Of a stretch of 64,000 bases of DNA, positions 8,380-17,210 are shown in pieces; the first letter of the stretch is position 1, and every line of letters begins with the position of its first letter. Under the pieces are notes generated by a model. That model saw only the letters and a program-made list of their open reading frames with translations, made no database searches and was not told the origin of the DNA. The DNA is from Marinibacterium sp. GTDB taxonomy: Bacteria > Pseudomonadota > Alphaproteobacteria > Rhodobacterales > Rhodobacteraceae. Made by a program: the position numbers and the translations under genes. Where the stretch lies: assembly GCA_017643305.1 (NCBI GenBank), contig JAEPNQ010000004.1, positions 1-64,000 on the forward strand, written 5' to 3'.

Positions 8380-9948
8380 TCAACCCTGTCCGGTCCCGTT
8401 GCGTTTGTGAGGTGTTGCGGCCGGGCCAAAAGCGGGCGGGACTTGCAGACCGATCTCGTGCGTATGAATCCAGTCCACCGTGGCCTCAAACGGCATCGGG
8501 CGGCCAATTCCAAATCCCTGCACATGGTCGCATCCCAACTGGGCCAGCAGGGCATGTTCACCGGGGGTTTCCACCCCTTCGGCCAGCGTTTCCAACCCCA
8601 GCTGGCCGGCCATGGTCAGGATCGCGCCGATCAGCCGTTGTTGTTGCTGGTCGCGGTCGGCCTTGGCCACGAATCCCCGGTCAATCTTCAGTCGTGAAAC
8701 TGAAAACCGTTTCACCGATGCCAGGGATGCGTGCCCGGTTCCGAAATCATCCAAATCAATCCGGCACCCCATCGCCGCCAGCCCGGCGATGTTACGCACC
8801 ACCCGGTCGCCTGGCACATCGCTGACTACGGTTTCCAGAATTTCCACCGATAATCGGTCAGGGCTCAGGTCGAGCCGGTCTAACTCCCATTGGATCTTGT
8901 GTACGAGCAGTGGGTTGTTCAGCTCCCCGCTCGCGAAATTCACACCAATACGTGGCACCGCCACGCCTGTGGCATCCCATGTCTGTACGGCCTCAAGCGA
9001 TTGCCGCAAAATAACTTCTCCCAGGCGTTCCAGCAGCCCAGCCTCTTCGATGACTGGTAAAAACGTGGTGGGCGGGATCATCCCGTGCAGGGGGTGGGCC
9101 CAGCGGGCCAGTGCCTCAAACCCTGTGACCTTGCCGGTATCGGTGGAAATCTGCGGCTGAAACCATGGTCGGATTTGACCGTTTTCGAGAGCCGAGGCCG
9201 CCTCCGCCCGCAATTCGGACCGAACCTGTGCGCGTTTCTTCAAATCCGACGAGTAGGTGCGAATAGTTGACGGCCCGGTCCGGCGCGCTTCGTTCAGGGC
9301 GTCCCGCGTGGCGGACATCCACGCATCGGGTTGCGTCCCGCTGATCTGCGCGCGTAAGCAGAACCCAATATTGCAGGCAGGGAAGATTGTTGAGCCATTC
9401 ACAGCTACTGGCGTTTCCACCGCACCATGTAGCAGCCCAGCCCACTGGATTGCGGTTTCCAGGTCCAGCGTGGTGTCGGGTGGCAGGCAGATACCAAACC
9501 GCCCATCGGCGATCCGCGCCAGCGTGCCGCCCTTAGCCAGTGCACCGGTCAATCTTTCGGCGGTTTGCACCACAACGGCATCTGCCGCCGCCTGCCCCGT
9601 GCGGTCTGCGAGCCCCGGCAGGTCGCATAGGTCCACCAGAAAACACGCGGTCCTGTCGCCGGACAGCCCTGTCGCTGCAAAAGTGCTGGCCAGATGCTGC
9701 TCAAACTCCGGTCGTTGCATCAGGCCGGTCAGCGGGTCGCGCGGCACATTTGCAGCACCCCGTATACTAAAGAGTCCAGTGACCGAATAGGCCAGTGGCA
9801 GCCCCAGCGCCACGGCCACCAGCGCAGTTTCACCCCCCAGCCACCAGGCCGCCAAGGTGATGGCCGGCACCAGCGTCAGCACCGCTGGTCCCGCGAACAG
9901 CGCGTGCACACCACGCGCATTGCGACCAAAGGCCACCGGCTTGGCCAT
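8380..9948 (-). CDS. EAL-domain cyclic-di-GMP phosphodiesterase with degenerate GGDEF
   Basis: Signalling protein of 522 aa. It has two N-terminal membrane helices (about residues 15-60), a GGDEF-like domain beginning DPLTGLMQR whose active-site loop is degenerate (ARIADGRFGI in place of the GGDEF loop), and a C-terminal EAL domain. The EAL domain keeps FEALARW (about 277), the EILETVV Glu, DDFGTG (about 398), LKIDR and AEGVET (about 454), so hydrolysis of cyclic-di-GMP is expected while synthesis is not. The GGDEF part may bind GTP as a regulator. It stands alone between yidC and ttcA on the same strand, with 150 bases to yidC. Confidence 0.9.
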   Translation of the reverse strand: MAKPVAFGRNARGVHALFAGPAVLTLVPAITLAAWWLGGETALVAVALGLPLAYSVTGLFSIRGAANVPRDPLTGLMQRPEFEQHLASTFAATGLSGDRTACFLVDLCDLPGLADRTGQAAADAVVVQTAERLTGALAKGGTLARIADGRFGICLPPDTTLDLETAIQWAGLLHGAVETPVAVNGSTIFPACNIGFCLRAQISGTQPDAWMSATRDALNEARRTGPSTIRTYSSDLKKRAQVRSELRAEAASALENGQIRPWFQPQISTDTGKVTGFEALARWAHPLHGMIPPTTFLPVIEEAGLLERLGEVILRQSLEAVQTWDATGVAVPRIGVNFASGELNNPLLVHKIQWELDRLDLSPDRLSVEILETVVSDVPGDRVVRNIAGLAAMGCRIDLDDFGTGHASLASVKRFSVSRLKIDRGFVAKADRDQQQQRLIGAILTMAGQLGLETLAEGVETPGEHALLAQLGCDHVQGFGIGRPMPFEATVDWIHTHEIGLQVPPAFGPAATPHKRNGTGQG

Positions 9949-10004
9949 AACTTTCTCCTTTCCGCGTTTTCTCGCAGCCTAAGAGGCAGAAAGTGTGGGT
10001 TTAT

Positions 10005-10886
10005 TTAACGCAGCTGCGGAACATTGCTCGAATTGTCCGGATCCCGCCGCTCCAGTTCGGCAAAATCGAATAGTTTAGGGTCCAGCAGATGCGATGGCCG
10101 CGCATTCGTCAGCGCCCGGAACATAACCTGACGCCGACCCGGCGAGTTCGCCTCCCAGCCATCCAGAATCGCTTTGACCTGCTGCCGCTGCAACCCGTCC
10201 TGCGACCCGCACAAATCACAGGGAATGATCGGATAATTCATCGCCTTGGCGAATTTTTCGCAGTCCGCTTCGGCCACATGCGCCAGCGGGCGATAGACAA
10301 ACAGATCGCCTTCCTCGTTCACCAGCTTGGGCGGCATTGTCGCCAAGCGCCCACCGTGAAAAAGGTTCATGAAAAAGGTTTCCAGAATGTCGTCCCGGTG
10401 ATGCCCCAGCACTACGGCGGAACAGCCTTCTTCGCGTGCGATGCGATACAGGTTCCCACGCCGCAGCCTGGAACACAGCGCACAATACGTCCGGCCCTGC
10501 GGGACCTTATCCACCACCACGCTATAGGTGTCCCGGTATTCTACCCGGTGTGGCACGCCCATACGTTCCAGAAACTCTGGCAGTACCGTTGCGGGAAAGC
10601 CCGGTTGCCCCTGATCCAGATTGCAGGCCAGCAGATCCACCGGCAGCAGCCCACGCCACTGCAATTCGTGCAAAACGGCCAACAGCGTGTAACTGTCCTT
10701 GCCCCCTGAAAGGCAAACCAGCCATTTTGCCCGCGCAGCTCCGTCGCCCTCACCCCGGTCCAGCATGCTATATTGTTCAATGGCCTCGCGCGTGTACCGC
10801 ACAATCCGCTTGCGCAGTTTCTTGAACTCCGTTGTGGTCGGAGCGCCGTTAAATAGCGGATGAATTTCTTCGGTTTTATCGAGCAT
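10005..10886 (-). CDS. ttcA: tRNA 2-thiocytidine(32) synthetase TtcA
   Basis: ATP-dependent enzyme that thiolates cytidine 32 of certain tRNAs. The protein (293 aa from the ATG at 10886, [10 protein letters not shown]) has the PP-loop SGGKDS (about 60-65) and two CxxC pairs, CALC (about 134-137) and CDLC (about 223-226), which hold the Fe-S cluster in TtcA. The longer reading frame starting at 10988 adds residues unlike the family and overlaps the promoter area of the divergent aphA-like gene, so it was rejected; a GGGGCGG sequence precedes the chosen ATG. Confidence 0.93.
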   Translation of the reverse strand: MLDKTEEIHPLFNGAPTTTEFKKLRKRIVRYTREAIEQYSMLDRGEGDGAARAKWLVCLSGGKDSYTLLAVLHELQWRGLLPVDLLACNLDQGQPGFPATVLPEFLERMGVPHRVEYRDTYSVVVDKVPQGRTYCALCSRLRRGNLYRIAREEGCSAVVLGHHRDDILETFFMNLFHGGRLATMPPKLVNEEGDLFVYRPLAHVAEADCEKFAKAMNYPIIPCDLCGSQDGLQRQQVKAILDGWEANSPGRRQVMFRALTNARPSHLLDPKLFDFAELERRDPDNSSNVPQLR

Positions 10887-11017
10887 GCCGCCCCTGTAGC
10901 CGAGCGGTGGCGAACCGGCAAGCGTTGTGGGCTGTTCACCCTGATTCCATGGGATACAAAAGCGCTTTGCGGCGTTAACGTGATCCACAAATACAGCCTT
11001 AATTCGACGGGGTCCCG

Positions 11018-12049
11018 ATGGAAACGATCTTTACAGAGAAACATGAATTGCGAAACGCTAGGACGGAGCTGTTTGCCGGCGAGCTCGTGGAACCCTTCGA
11101 ACGCCCGTCGCGCGCGCAGTTTGTCATCGACCGTGTGCGCGAGGTTGGGCTTGGCGCAGTGTCAGTGCCGGACGATTACGGGATGGAACCCGTTCTGGCC
11201 GTACACGACGCCGCCTTTGTCAAATTCCTACAAACCGCCTGGGATGACTGGGCCGCAACTGGCGCCAAGGGCGAAGCAATTCCCACCTGTTGGCCCGCCC
11301 GCCGCATGTCAGCCCGCGTGCCCAACCATATAGATGGCAAGCTGGGCTACTATGCGCTGGCCTCCGAAACCTCGATCAGCCCCGGCACGTGGGAGGCCGC
11401 ATATGCCGCTGCCCAAACCGGACTGACCGGGGCGCAGCGGATACTGGGTGGGGCGAGAGCGGTGTTTTCCCTTTGCCGTCCACCGGGCCACCATGCGGCG
11501 CAGGACATGTACGGCGGATACTGCTTCCTGAATAACGCGGCCATCGCCGCACAGCACCTGCGCGAACATGGGGTGGAACGTGTCGCGATCTTGGATGTCG
11601 ATTTCCATCATGGCAACGGTACGCAGGACATCTTCTACAATCGTGCGGATGTCTATTTTGCTTCCATCCACGGTGACCCGATGGAGGCGTTCCCCCATTT
11701 TCTGGGCCACCGAGAGGAAACTGGCCAAGGTGCGGGCGAAGGCTACAGCGTCAACTATCCACTGCCGCCCGGCACGCCATTTGACATCTGGCGCAGTGCA
11801 CTGGCTGACGCGTTGGACCGGATTTCGCGTTTTGCCCCGCAGGTGCTGATCGTGTCACTTGGCGTAGACACATTCGAAGCGGACCCGATCAGTTTCTTCC
11901 GCTTGAAATCAGATGATTTCACCACGTACGGCGCTGACATCGCCGCGCTGGGCCTGCCCACACTTTTCATGATGGAAGGTGGCTATGCGATCAAAGAAAT
12001 CGGGGAAAACACCGTGAACGTGCTCACCGGGTTCGAAAGTAGGGACTAG
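11018..12049 (+). CDS. aphA: Acetylpolyamine amidohydrolase (class II histone deacetylase fold)
   Basis: Zinc amidohydrolase removing acetyl groups from acetylated polyamines, 343 aa. The N-terminus ([20 protein letters not shown]) and the whole length follow the acetylpolyamine amidohydrolase of Mycoplana ramosa as I recall it. Motifs are PPGHHAAQD with the paired active-site His (about 153), [12 protein letters not shown] with metal-ligand Asp and His (about 190), and GVDTFEADP with the second Asp ligand. It starts 131 bases from ttcA on the opposite strand and ends 7 bases before the convergent hydratase gene. An acetoin-utilisation-type deacetylase is less likely because of the specific N-terminus. 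Confidence 0.9.
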   Translation: METIFTEKHELRNARTELFAGELVEPFERPSRAQFVIDRVREVGLGAVSVPDDYGMEPVLAVHDAAFVKFLQTAWDDWAATGAKGEAIPTCWPARRMSARVPNHIDGKLGYYALASETSISPGTWEAAYAAAQTGLTGAQRILGGARAVFSLCRPPGHHAAQDMYGGYCFLNNAAIAAQHLREHGVERVAILDVDFHHGNGTQDIFYNRADVYFASIHGDPMEAFPHFLGHREETGQGAGEGYSVNYPLPPGTPFDIWRSALADALDRISRFAPQVLIVSLGVDTFEADPISFFRLKSDDFTTYGADIAALGLPTLFMMEGGYAIKEIGENTVNVLTGFESRD

Positions 12050-12056
12050 TCCGCCG

Positions 12057-12833
12057 CTATTCAAAACGTATGGTAAGTGACCTACCCATCACCCCGCCAT
12101 AGCGACCGGTCCATTCTTCCCCGGGTTCAATGCGCCAGGCATCGGTCAGCGTGCCGGTTGAAACCAGCTCCCCGGCCTGAACCGCCTGTTCCGGGTCCAG
12201 CATGTCAACCAAATGTGCCAGCACGTCCAGCGGGCCGTCCAGCGCATTTGCGCCCACACCGGTTTCCACCGCCTCGTCCCCGCGCATCAGGTCCACGGGT
12301 ACGTCCGTCAACCCCTCCAGCACCTCAGGGGTTGCCTGCACCTTTTCGCCGACCACCAGATTTACATGCAGCGACTGTGCGGCAACGCTATCGATAATAT
12401 CCATCTTCCAATCCGGATAGATCGTTTGCACAATTTCGAACCCTGGCGCGACCCAGTCGATACACCCGGACAGTGCCGCCCGGTCCATCCCCTGTTCCGG
12501 AGTTTTCGACAGGCCCAGCACGATTTCTGGCTCAATCCGGGGCTGGAACGCTGTGACCAGTTTGACCGGTGCGGTCGGCTGGGTTAGGGTTTCCGCGCTG
12601 ACCACCCCCCAGATCGGTCGGTTGACGCCGTAAACCTCCCAGATGGCCCGGTTGGTGAACCCAACCTTGAAGCCCACCCGCTGCCGTCCCTGCAGTGACC
12701 GCAGCCCGTTGGCGACCTCATATGCCTGAGCCAGGGAAATGCCGCCCGGATCAGACGACAAGGGCGCTATCGTTTGGTGCGATTCAATTGCAGTGTGTAT
12801 TTTCTGTGCCAGCGCGTTGATATCCTGAGCCAT
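12057..12833 (-). CDS. 2-keto-4-pentenoate hydratase family protein (paralogue 1)
   Basis: 258-residue member of the family that hydrates 2-oxo-alkenoates in meta-cleavage pathways (MhpD, HpcG/HpaH) and also includes decarboxylases. Metal-binding residues are visible in QPRIEPEIVLGL (Glu-x-Glu) and the following FEIVQT Glu; KVGFTNRA is the conserved lysine loop. The start at 12833 (MAQDINAL) follows a GGAGG ribosome site; the frame extends upstream only into relic sequence. It lies downstream of a crotonase relic and 235 bases from a second family member (13069-13875). Exact substrate unknown. Confidence 0.8.
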   Translation of the reverse strand: MAQDINALAQKIHTAIESHQTIAPLSSDPGGISLAQAYEVANGLRSLQGRQRVGFKVGFTNRAIWEVYGVNRPIWGVVSAETLTQPTAPVKLVTAFQPRIEPEIVLGLSKTPEQGMDRAALSGCIDWVAPGFEIVQTIYPDWKMDIIDSVAAQSLHVNLVVGEKVQATPEVLEGLTDVPVDLMRGDEAVETGVGANALDGPLDVLAHLVDMLDPEQAVQAGELVSTGTLTDAWRIEPGEEWTGRYGGVMGRSLTIRFE

Positions 12834-12844
12834 CTCAGCCTCCG

Positions 12845-12997
12845 TCAATGAAAAGGAACCGGCAGATCGCCGGTTGAAATTCGGCAATTCTTCGTTCCGG
12901 GTCCAATCCCATATCCCCAGATCGCGTTCATCACGTCCGGGCGGTTCAACGTGATCCGCTCAATCCGCCCGTCTTTTTCACAATCAACCATTTTCAT
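12845..12997 (-). pseudogene. Enoyl-CoA hydratase (crotonase) relic, N-terminal fragment
   Basis: The ATG at 12997, preceded by AAGGCGGGG, opens a frame reading MKMVDCEKDGRI then ITLNRPDVMNAI, the standard N-terminus of crotonase-fold enoyl-CoA hydratases. Similarity stops after about 26 codons, and the frame ends 26 codons later. A neighbouring frame reads WDWTRNEELP just after the break, which could be a surviving C-terminal piece, implying an internal deletion of most of the gene; that part is tentative. The product cannot be an active hydratase. Confidence 0.7.
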
Positions 12998-13068
12998 ACG
13001 CCCCGCCTTTTCTGCAAAAAAGATCAAGGAGACTGCGACTCGACCAGCCCGCTAAGGTCGCAGCACGC

Positions 13069-13875
13069 TCAGTCAAACCGGATATCCACTGCCCCGAACG
13101 ACCCAAAATCCGCGTTGATTTCACACCCCGGTGGGCATTCGATCGGCCGGATGAACGACCCCGACAGGATCACCTGTCCGGCTTCGATCTTCTGCCCGTA
13201 GGTCGCCATCCGCCGGGCCAGCCAGACCACGCTTTCAACCGGGTCGTTCAGCACACCCGCGCCAAGACCGGTTTCTTCCACATTGCCGTCCCGCTTCACG
13301 ATAGCCCCGGCCCAGCGCAAATCCACATCGCCCGGCGCATGCCGTTCGGCGCCCAGCACGATGCCGGCATTGGCGGCATTGTCCGAAATTGTGTCGAAGA
13401 TCATTCGGGTCTTTCCGGTCTTCGGATCGGCCCGCAAAATCCGCGTGTCGAGGATTTCGAGGCTGGGCGCTACGTAATCGGTCGCTGCCAGCACATCGTC
13501 GCGTGTGACGTCCTCACTGCCCAGCGCGTTTTTCATGACAAAGGCGATCTCCGCTTCTACTCGCGGCTGGATGAACCGCCCGGCAGGAACGGTGGCGCCA
13601 GTTTTAAACCACATGTCATCGAACAACACGCCGCTATCAGGGATGTCGATTCCCAAGGCCATTTGCATCGCGCGCGAGGTCAGACCAATCTTCCAGCCGA
13701 TCACCTTGCGCCCCTGCGCCAGCTTGGCCTCGATCAGCTGGGACTGGATGGCGTAACAATCATCCATATCCATCTTTGGAAACCGCAGGGACACAAGCCC
13801 GATTTGCGTGCCGGAGGTTTCGGCTGCCAACAAATCGGCGGCTGTTGCGGCGTGGTCGTCTGGGGAAAGCTGCAT
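13069..13875 (-). CDS. 2-keto-4-pentenoate hydratase family protein, HpaH/HpcG-like (paralogue 2)
   Basis: 268-residue hydratase-family enzyme closest in look to 2-oxo-hept-4-ene-1,7-dioate hydratase of homoprotocatechuate catabolism. Conserved features are GWKIGLTSRAMQ (lysine loop), QPRVEAEIAFVM (Glu-x-Glu metal site) and SLEILDTR (third Glu). The start at 13875 (MQLSPDD) follows AAAGGACC; an upstream in-frame ATG has no ribosome site. It is a diverged paralogue of the gene at 12057-12833, separated by the crotonase relic. Other homoprotocatechuate genes are not in view, so the pathway is open. Confidence 0.82.
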   Translation of the reverse strand: MQLSPDDHAATAADLLAAETSGTQIGLVSLRFPKMDMDDCYAIQSQLIEAKLAQGRKVIGWKIGLTSRAMQMALGIDIPDSGVLFDDMWFKTGATVPAGRFIQPRVEAEIAFVMKNALGSEDVTRDDVLAATDYVAPSLEILDTRILRADPKTGKTRMIFDTISDNAANAGIVLGAERHAPGDVDLRWAGAIVKRDGNVEETGLGAGVLNDPVESVVWLARRMATYGQKIEAGQVILSGSFIRPIECPPGCEINADFGSFGAVDIRFD

Positions 13876-13991
13876 CAGGCGGTCCTTTGGACAGGGCATT
13901 TGAGTGTACTGGGCATTCGAGATGTAATTCTGTGAACTTATGGCATGCCAAACTGCGCCTGCACAGGGGCGGCCGCGTTGTCCTATTGGCC

Positions 13992-14615
13992 ATGCAGCGC
14001 CGATCTGGGCCCAAGGGAGGATCGCCCATCAAAGACGAGGATCTGGCGTCAGCGCTGAAAGAACGGTTCGGGCAACAGGTGCCGGTTCCGGATACGCTGG
14101 TCGAAAACTCGGCGCGGGCAATTATGGCGGTTCGTGGCTCCTGCCGGTGGTTCGACGATCCCGCAGTGCGCGAGGACATTCTGCGGGCACTCTATGCCAT
14201 TGCTCTGGCCTCACCCTAAAAGAGCGACCTGCAGCGATGCAACATTGTCATGGTCAGCGCGCCAGATCAGTTGAAGGCGCTCAAATCCCTGCTGTCGGAA
14301 CATGTCTTTGCACTTGCAGGGTTGGCTGTGGCCTATCCGCAATTTCTTACGCACCGGATCTCCATGCGCATGCCGCTGTACGCAACCCTGCATGCAGACC
14401 GCCAAATATAGCCTGACCTGGAAAAGACGATACGCGGCTATGATGCCGACTGTTACGCGCATCACTTGGCCACGTCCCAGCGCCAGCTGGATCTGTTCGA
14501 CGCGATAGACCCCTACACCTAGTCCGACGAAAAGATTCGGCCATGCAGCCAGCCCGAACGCAAAGATTTCGGGGCCTTTGTCCGATCCAGAAGGTTCGAC
14601 CTCTCCCGAGGGTTG
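13992..14615 (+). pseudogene. Nitroreductase-family gene, broken (stops and internal deletion)
   Basis: One continuous plus-strand frame reads like an NfsA/nitroreductase family protein interrupted three times. The N-terminal part has AIMAVRGSCRWFDD, then a TAA (14217-14219) inside the expected ASP-KSDLQ motif. After SLLSE about 70 residues of the usual FMN domain are missing, and the frame resumes with HVFALAGLAVAYP and ISMRMPLYATLHADR. Further TAG codons lie at 14409-14411 and 14520-14522, and the end carries PERKDFGAFVR. All parts share the same frame, so the deletion was a multiple of three and the stops are point changes. Start position uncertain. Confidence 0.78.
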
Positions 14616-14645
14616 CTTTGCCCAAAGAGGGCAGGTCGGATCGCT

Positions 14646-15059
14646 TTAGGGATCCGGCTTGGGCGCCATCGCATAATCCACGTCGGTCACATGTTCCAAC
14701 CAGGTTGCAGCGGACCCTTCCTTGGATTCCTGCATGGCGATATGAACCATGGCTGTCTCGGGCCCGGCGCCGTGCCAATGCTCCGCATGTGGAGGGATCC
14801 AGACCGTGTCACCCGCGCGGATGATTCGCGGGGCCTCGCCACGCATGCAAACCAGCCCGGCCCCGTCGGTCACATGCAGGGTCTGGCCGTACGGGTGCAA
14901 ATGCCACGCCGTCCGCGCGCCCGGCTCAAAAGCCACCCGCAATGCATGGATCCTTGCCGGATCCGGTGCGTCTATGATGGGGTCCTGCCACACCGTGCCA
15001 GTGAAGGTTGCTTCTGATGCCTTGCGGCTGGGGCGGCTGCCCGCTGGAAAAATCTGCAT
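14646..15059 (-). CDS. Cupin domain-containing protein
   Basis: 137-residue single-domain cupin. Motif 1 is HLHPYGQTLHVTDG (metal ligands His, His, Gln/His) and motif 2 is GDTVWIPPHAEHWHG. Small cupins with this form are frequent near aromatic or quinone degradation enzymes, and members include carboxymuconolactone decarboxylase-associated proteins, but no activity can be assigned. It lies 18 bases after the Old Yellow Enzyme gene on the same strand and is likely co-transcribed with it. Confidence 0.85.
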   Translation of the reverse strand: MQIFPAGSRPSRKASEATFTGTVWQDPIIDAPDPARIHALRVAFEPGARTAWHLHPYGQTLHVTDGAGLVCMRGEAPRIIRAGDTVWIPPHAEHWHGAGPETAMVHIAMQESKEGSAATWLEHVTDVDYAMAPKPDP

Positions 15060-15077
15060 CCTGTTCCCTCCTTCGGA

Positions 15078-16214
15078 TCACTTGCTAAGTGCTTGAATGC
15101 TGGGCTCCCGACGCGTCAACCACCAACCATATTGCTCTGGCCAGTCATCGTAATCGTTCACACCCATCGCATAGGCCTGATGCCTGACCCAGAACGGATC
15201 GAACAGCGCCTGCCGCCCAATGGCGATCAGGTCCGCTTGCCCCGATTGCAACGCTTCTTCCGCCTGTGGCCCGTCCAGGATCATGCCGACGCCCTGCGTC
15301 GCAATCCCAGCCTCGACCCGGATATGCGCGGCATAGTCGAGCTGGTACCCTTTTGGCAAAGTGCGCCCGGCGTTCACCTTGGTGCGGCCCTGGTTGCCGC
15401 CCGAGGAGCAGTCGATCACATCAACCCCGACCGCCTTCAGTTCCCGCGCCAGCACCACACTGTCTTCCAGCTCCCACCCACCGGGGAACCCATCCACTGA
15501 CGACACCCTGAAGAACAGTGGCTTGCCCGCGGGCCAGACCGCGCGCACCGCCTCTGCCAGCTCGATCGCCAGTCGCATACGGCCTGTCCTGTCGCCGCCA
15601 TATTCATCGCTGCGCGTATTTGATGCGGGCGACAGGAAGCTTTGCAGCAAGTATCCATGCGCGCCGTGCAGCTCGACAAAATCACAGCCCAGCTCGTCTG
15701 CCCGAACCGCCGCCGTGACGAATGCCTCAGTCAGTTCCGCGATGTCTGCTGCGCTCATCTCCTGGGGCATCAACCAGCCCTCATCGACCGGCAGGGCGCT
15801 TGCCCCATTAATCGGCCAGGGCGTGTCACCCAGAGCAAAATCTGCCTCCCCCAGTGGGCCATTGCCACGCCAGGGGCGCTGCATGGACGCCTTGCGCCCG
15901 GCATGTCCCAACTGGATGCCTGCCAGCGCGCCGTTGTCCTTCATGAAATTCACCATGGGCTTCAGCGCGGCAGCATGATCATCGGACCAGATACCGAGGT
16001 CCCCATGGGTGATCCGGCCTTCGGGCAGAACCGCCGTTGCCTCGATCATGACTGCGCCGAAGCCGCCGTTCACAAAGCCGCCCAGATGCACCAGATGCCA
16101 AGTGTTGGCGATCCCGTCCTGCGCAGTATATTGGCACATCGGCGAAACCGTGCATCGGTTGGGAAACACGGTGTCGCGGATCTGAAAGGGTGAAAACAAC
16201 ATCGGTTTTGGCAT
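15078..16214 (-). CDS. NADH:flavin oxidoreductase, Old Yellow Enzyme family (YqjM type)
   Basis: FMN enzyme reducing activated C=C bonds, 378 aa. The N-terminus FSPFQIRDTVFPNR and SPMCQYTAQDG carry the YqjM-type active-site Cys27; ELHGAHGYLLQSFLSP gives the substrate-binding His pair (about 181 and 184) and is followed by the NTRSDEYGG motif. These mark the thermophilic-like/YqjM subgroup rather than classical OYE. It faces the molybdenum hydroxylase operon across a 135-base divergent promoter region and is followed by the cupin gene. Natural substrate unknown. Confidence 0.9.
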   Translation of the reverse strand: MPKPMLFSPFQIRDTVFPNRCTVSPMCQYTAQDGIANTWHLVHLGGFVNGGFGAVMIEATAVLPEGRITHGDLGIWSDDHAAALKPMVNFMKDNGALAGIQLGHAGRKASMQRPWRGNGPLGEADFALGDTPWPINGASALPVDEGWLMPQEMSAADIAELTEAFVTAAVRADELGCDFVELHGAHGYLLQSFLSPASNTRSDEYGGDRTGRMRLAIELAEAVRAVWPAGKPLFFRVSSVDGFPGGWELEDSVVLARELKAVGVDVIDCSSGGNQGRTKVNAGRTLPKGYQLDYAAHIRVEAGIATQGVGMILDGPQAEEALQSGQADLIAIGRQALFDPFWVRHQAYAMGVNDYDDWPEQYGWWLTRREPSIQALSK

Positions 16215-16302
16215 GAATCGGCTCCTCCTCGGGTTTGCCGGGACGCTGGCAAGTCACGCGGCACTTGGCAAGAGTGAACGAATCCGATTGCTCCTGTCGC
16301 TT

Positions 16303-16327
16303 GGTTCTGAGACAGTTTCTCAGAACC
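16303..16327. promoter_or_regulatory. 25-bp palindrome, candidate operator of the molybdenum hydroxylase operon
   Basis: Perfect inverted repeat: GGTTCTGAGA (16303-16312), spacer CAGTT, TCTCAGAACC (16318-16327). It lies 22 bases before the ATG at 16350 in the region shared with the divergent OYE gene. No T-run follows, so it is not a standard terminator. The symmetry and size suit a dimeric repressor; an RNA hairpin just before the ribosome site is the alternative. Confidence 0.6.
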
Positions 16328-16349
16328 TACCAAAAGGCGAGGAGCACAC

Positions 16350-17207
16350 ATGCAGTATCACACGCCAGCCACCTTCGAAGACGCCGCCAAGATCGCGTTC
16401 GACGCCCAGGGCATCACCCGGTTTTTGGCCGGGGGCACCGATGTCCTGGTTCAGTTGCGGTCAGATTTGGTGGAACCCGACACGCTGATCGACGTCAAGA
16501 AAATCGAAGGAACTAACAACATTACCAAGAACGCCGATGGCAGCTGGACCCTTGGGGTTGCGGTGTCAGGCGCGGAAATGTCCGAACATCCTGAGCTGGG
16601 CAACGACTGGCCCGGCCTGGTCGAAGCGATGGACCTGATCGGATCGACCCAGGTACAGGGGCGCGCGACCCTGACCGGCAACCTATGCAATGGCTCACCC
16701 GCCGCTGACAGCGTGCCCGTAATGTTTGCCACTGGTGCGACCGTGTCTGTGACCGGACCAGATGGCACCCGCGAAGTTGCGGTCGAAGACATCCCGGCCG
16801 GACCTGGAAAAACCAACCTAGCCAAGGGCGAACTCGTGTCGGCCATACATATCCCGCCGCGGGGGCAGGGCGGCGGCGATGCCTACCTGCGGTTCATCCC
16901 ACGCACGGAAATGGACATCGCGGTTGTTGGTTGCGGAGTGAATCTGCGCGTCGATGGTGACACGATTACCGAAGCGCGCATCGCACTGGGGGCCGTTGCG
17001 CCCACTGTCGTTCTGGTCCCGGACGCCGCTGCCGCAATCGTTGGAACAAAGCTCGATGACGCTGCTCTGGATGCGCTGGCGGCTGCGGCTTCCGCCGCCT
17101 GCAACCCGATTGACGACAAACGTGGAACCGTAGAATTCCGCACCCACGTGGCCGGTGTGCTCGCCAAGCGGGCGGCCAAGATCGCCTATGATCGTGCAAA
17201 GGGTTAA
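16350..17207 (+). CDS. Molybdenum hydroxylase FAD-binding (medium) subunit
   Basis: 285-residue FAD subunit of a xanthine-dehydrogenase-family hydroxylase; passes electrons from the 2Fe-2S subunit to the acceptor. The FAD-binding loops FLAGGTDVL (about 31-39) and ATLTGNLCNGSPAADS (about 107-122) are clear, and RFIPRTEMDIAVVG is the usual third motif. An AGGAG site precedes the ATG. It leads the gene order medium-small-large, 3 bases before the small subunit. Automatic annotation would often call it CO dehydrogenase CoxM, but the large subunit argues against CO as substrate. Confidence 0.9.
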   Translation: MQYHTPATFEDAAKIAFDAQGITRFLAGGTDVLVQLRSDLVEPDTLIDVKKIEGTNNITKNADGSWTLGVAVSGAEMSEHPELGNDWPGLVEAMDLIGSTQVQGRATLTGNLCNGSPAADSVPVMFATGATVSVTGPDGTREVAVEDIPAGPGKTNLAKGELVSAIHIPPRGQGGGDAYLRFIPRTEMDIAVVGCGVNLRVDGDTITEARIALGAVAPTVVLVPDAAAAIVGTKLDDAALDALAAAASAACNPIDDKRGTVEFRTHVAGVLAKRAAKIAYDRAKG

Positions 17208-17210
17208 GCC

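Noticed and set aside
10887-10988. Longer start of ttcA
   Set aside because: The extra residues do not resemble TtcA and would cover the divergent promoter region.
10887-11017. tRNA-like sequence between ttcA and the amidohydrolase gene
   Set aside because: A D-arm-like TAGCCGAGCGGTGGCGAA is present but no acceptor stem, anticodon stem or T-arm pairs with it.
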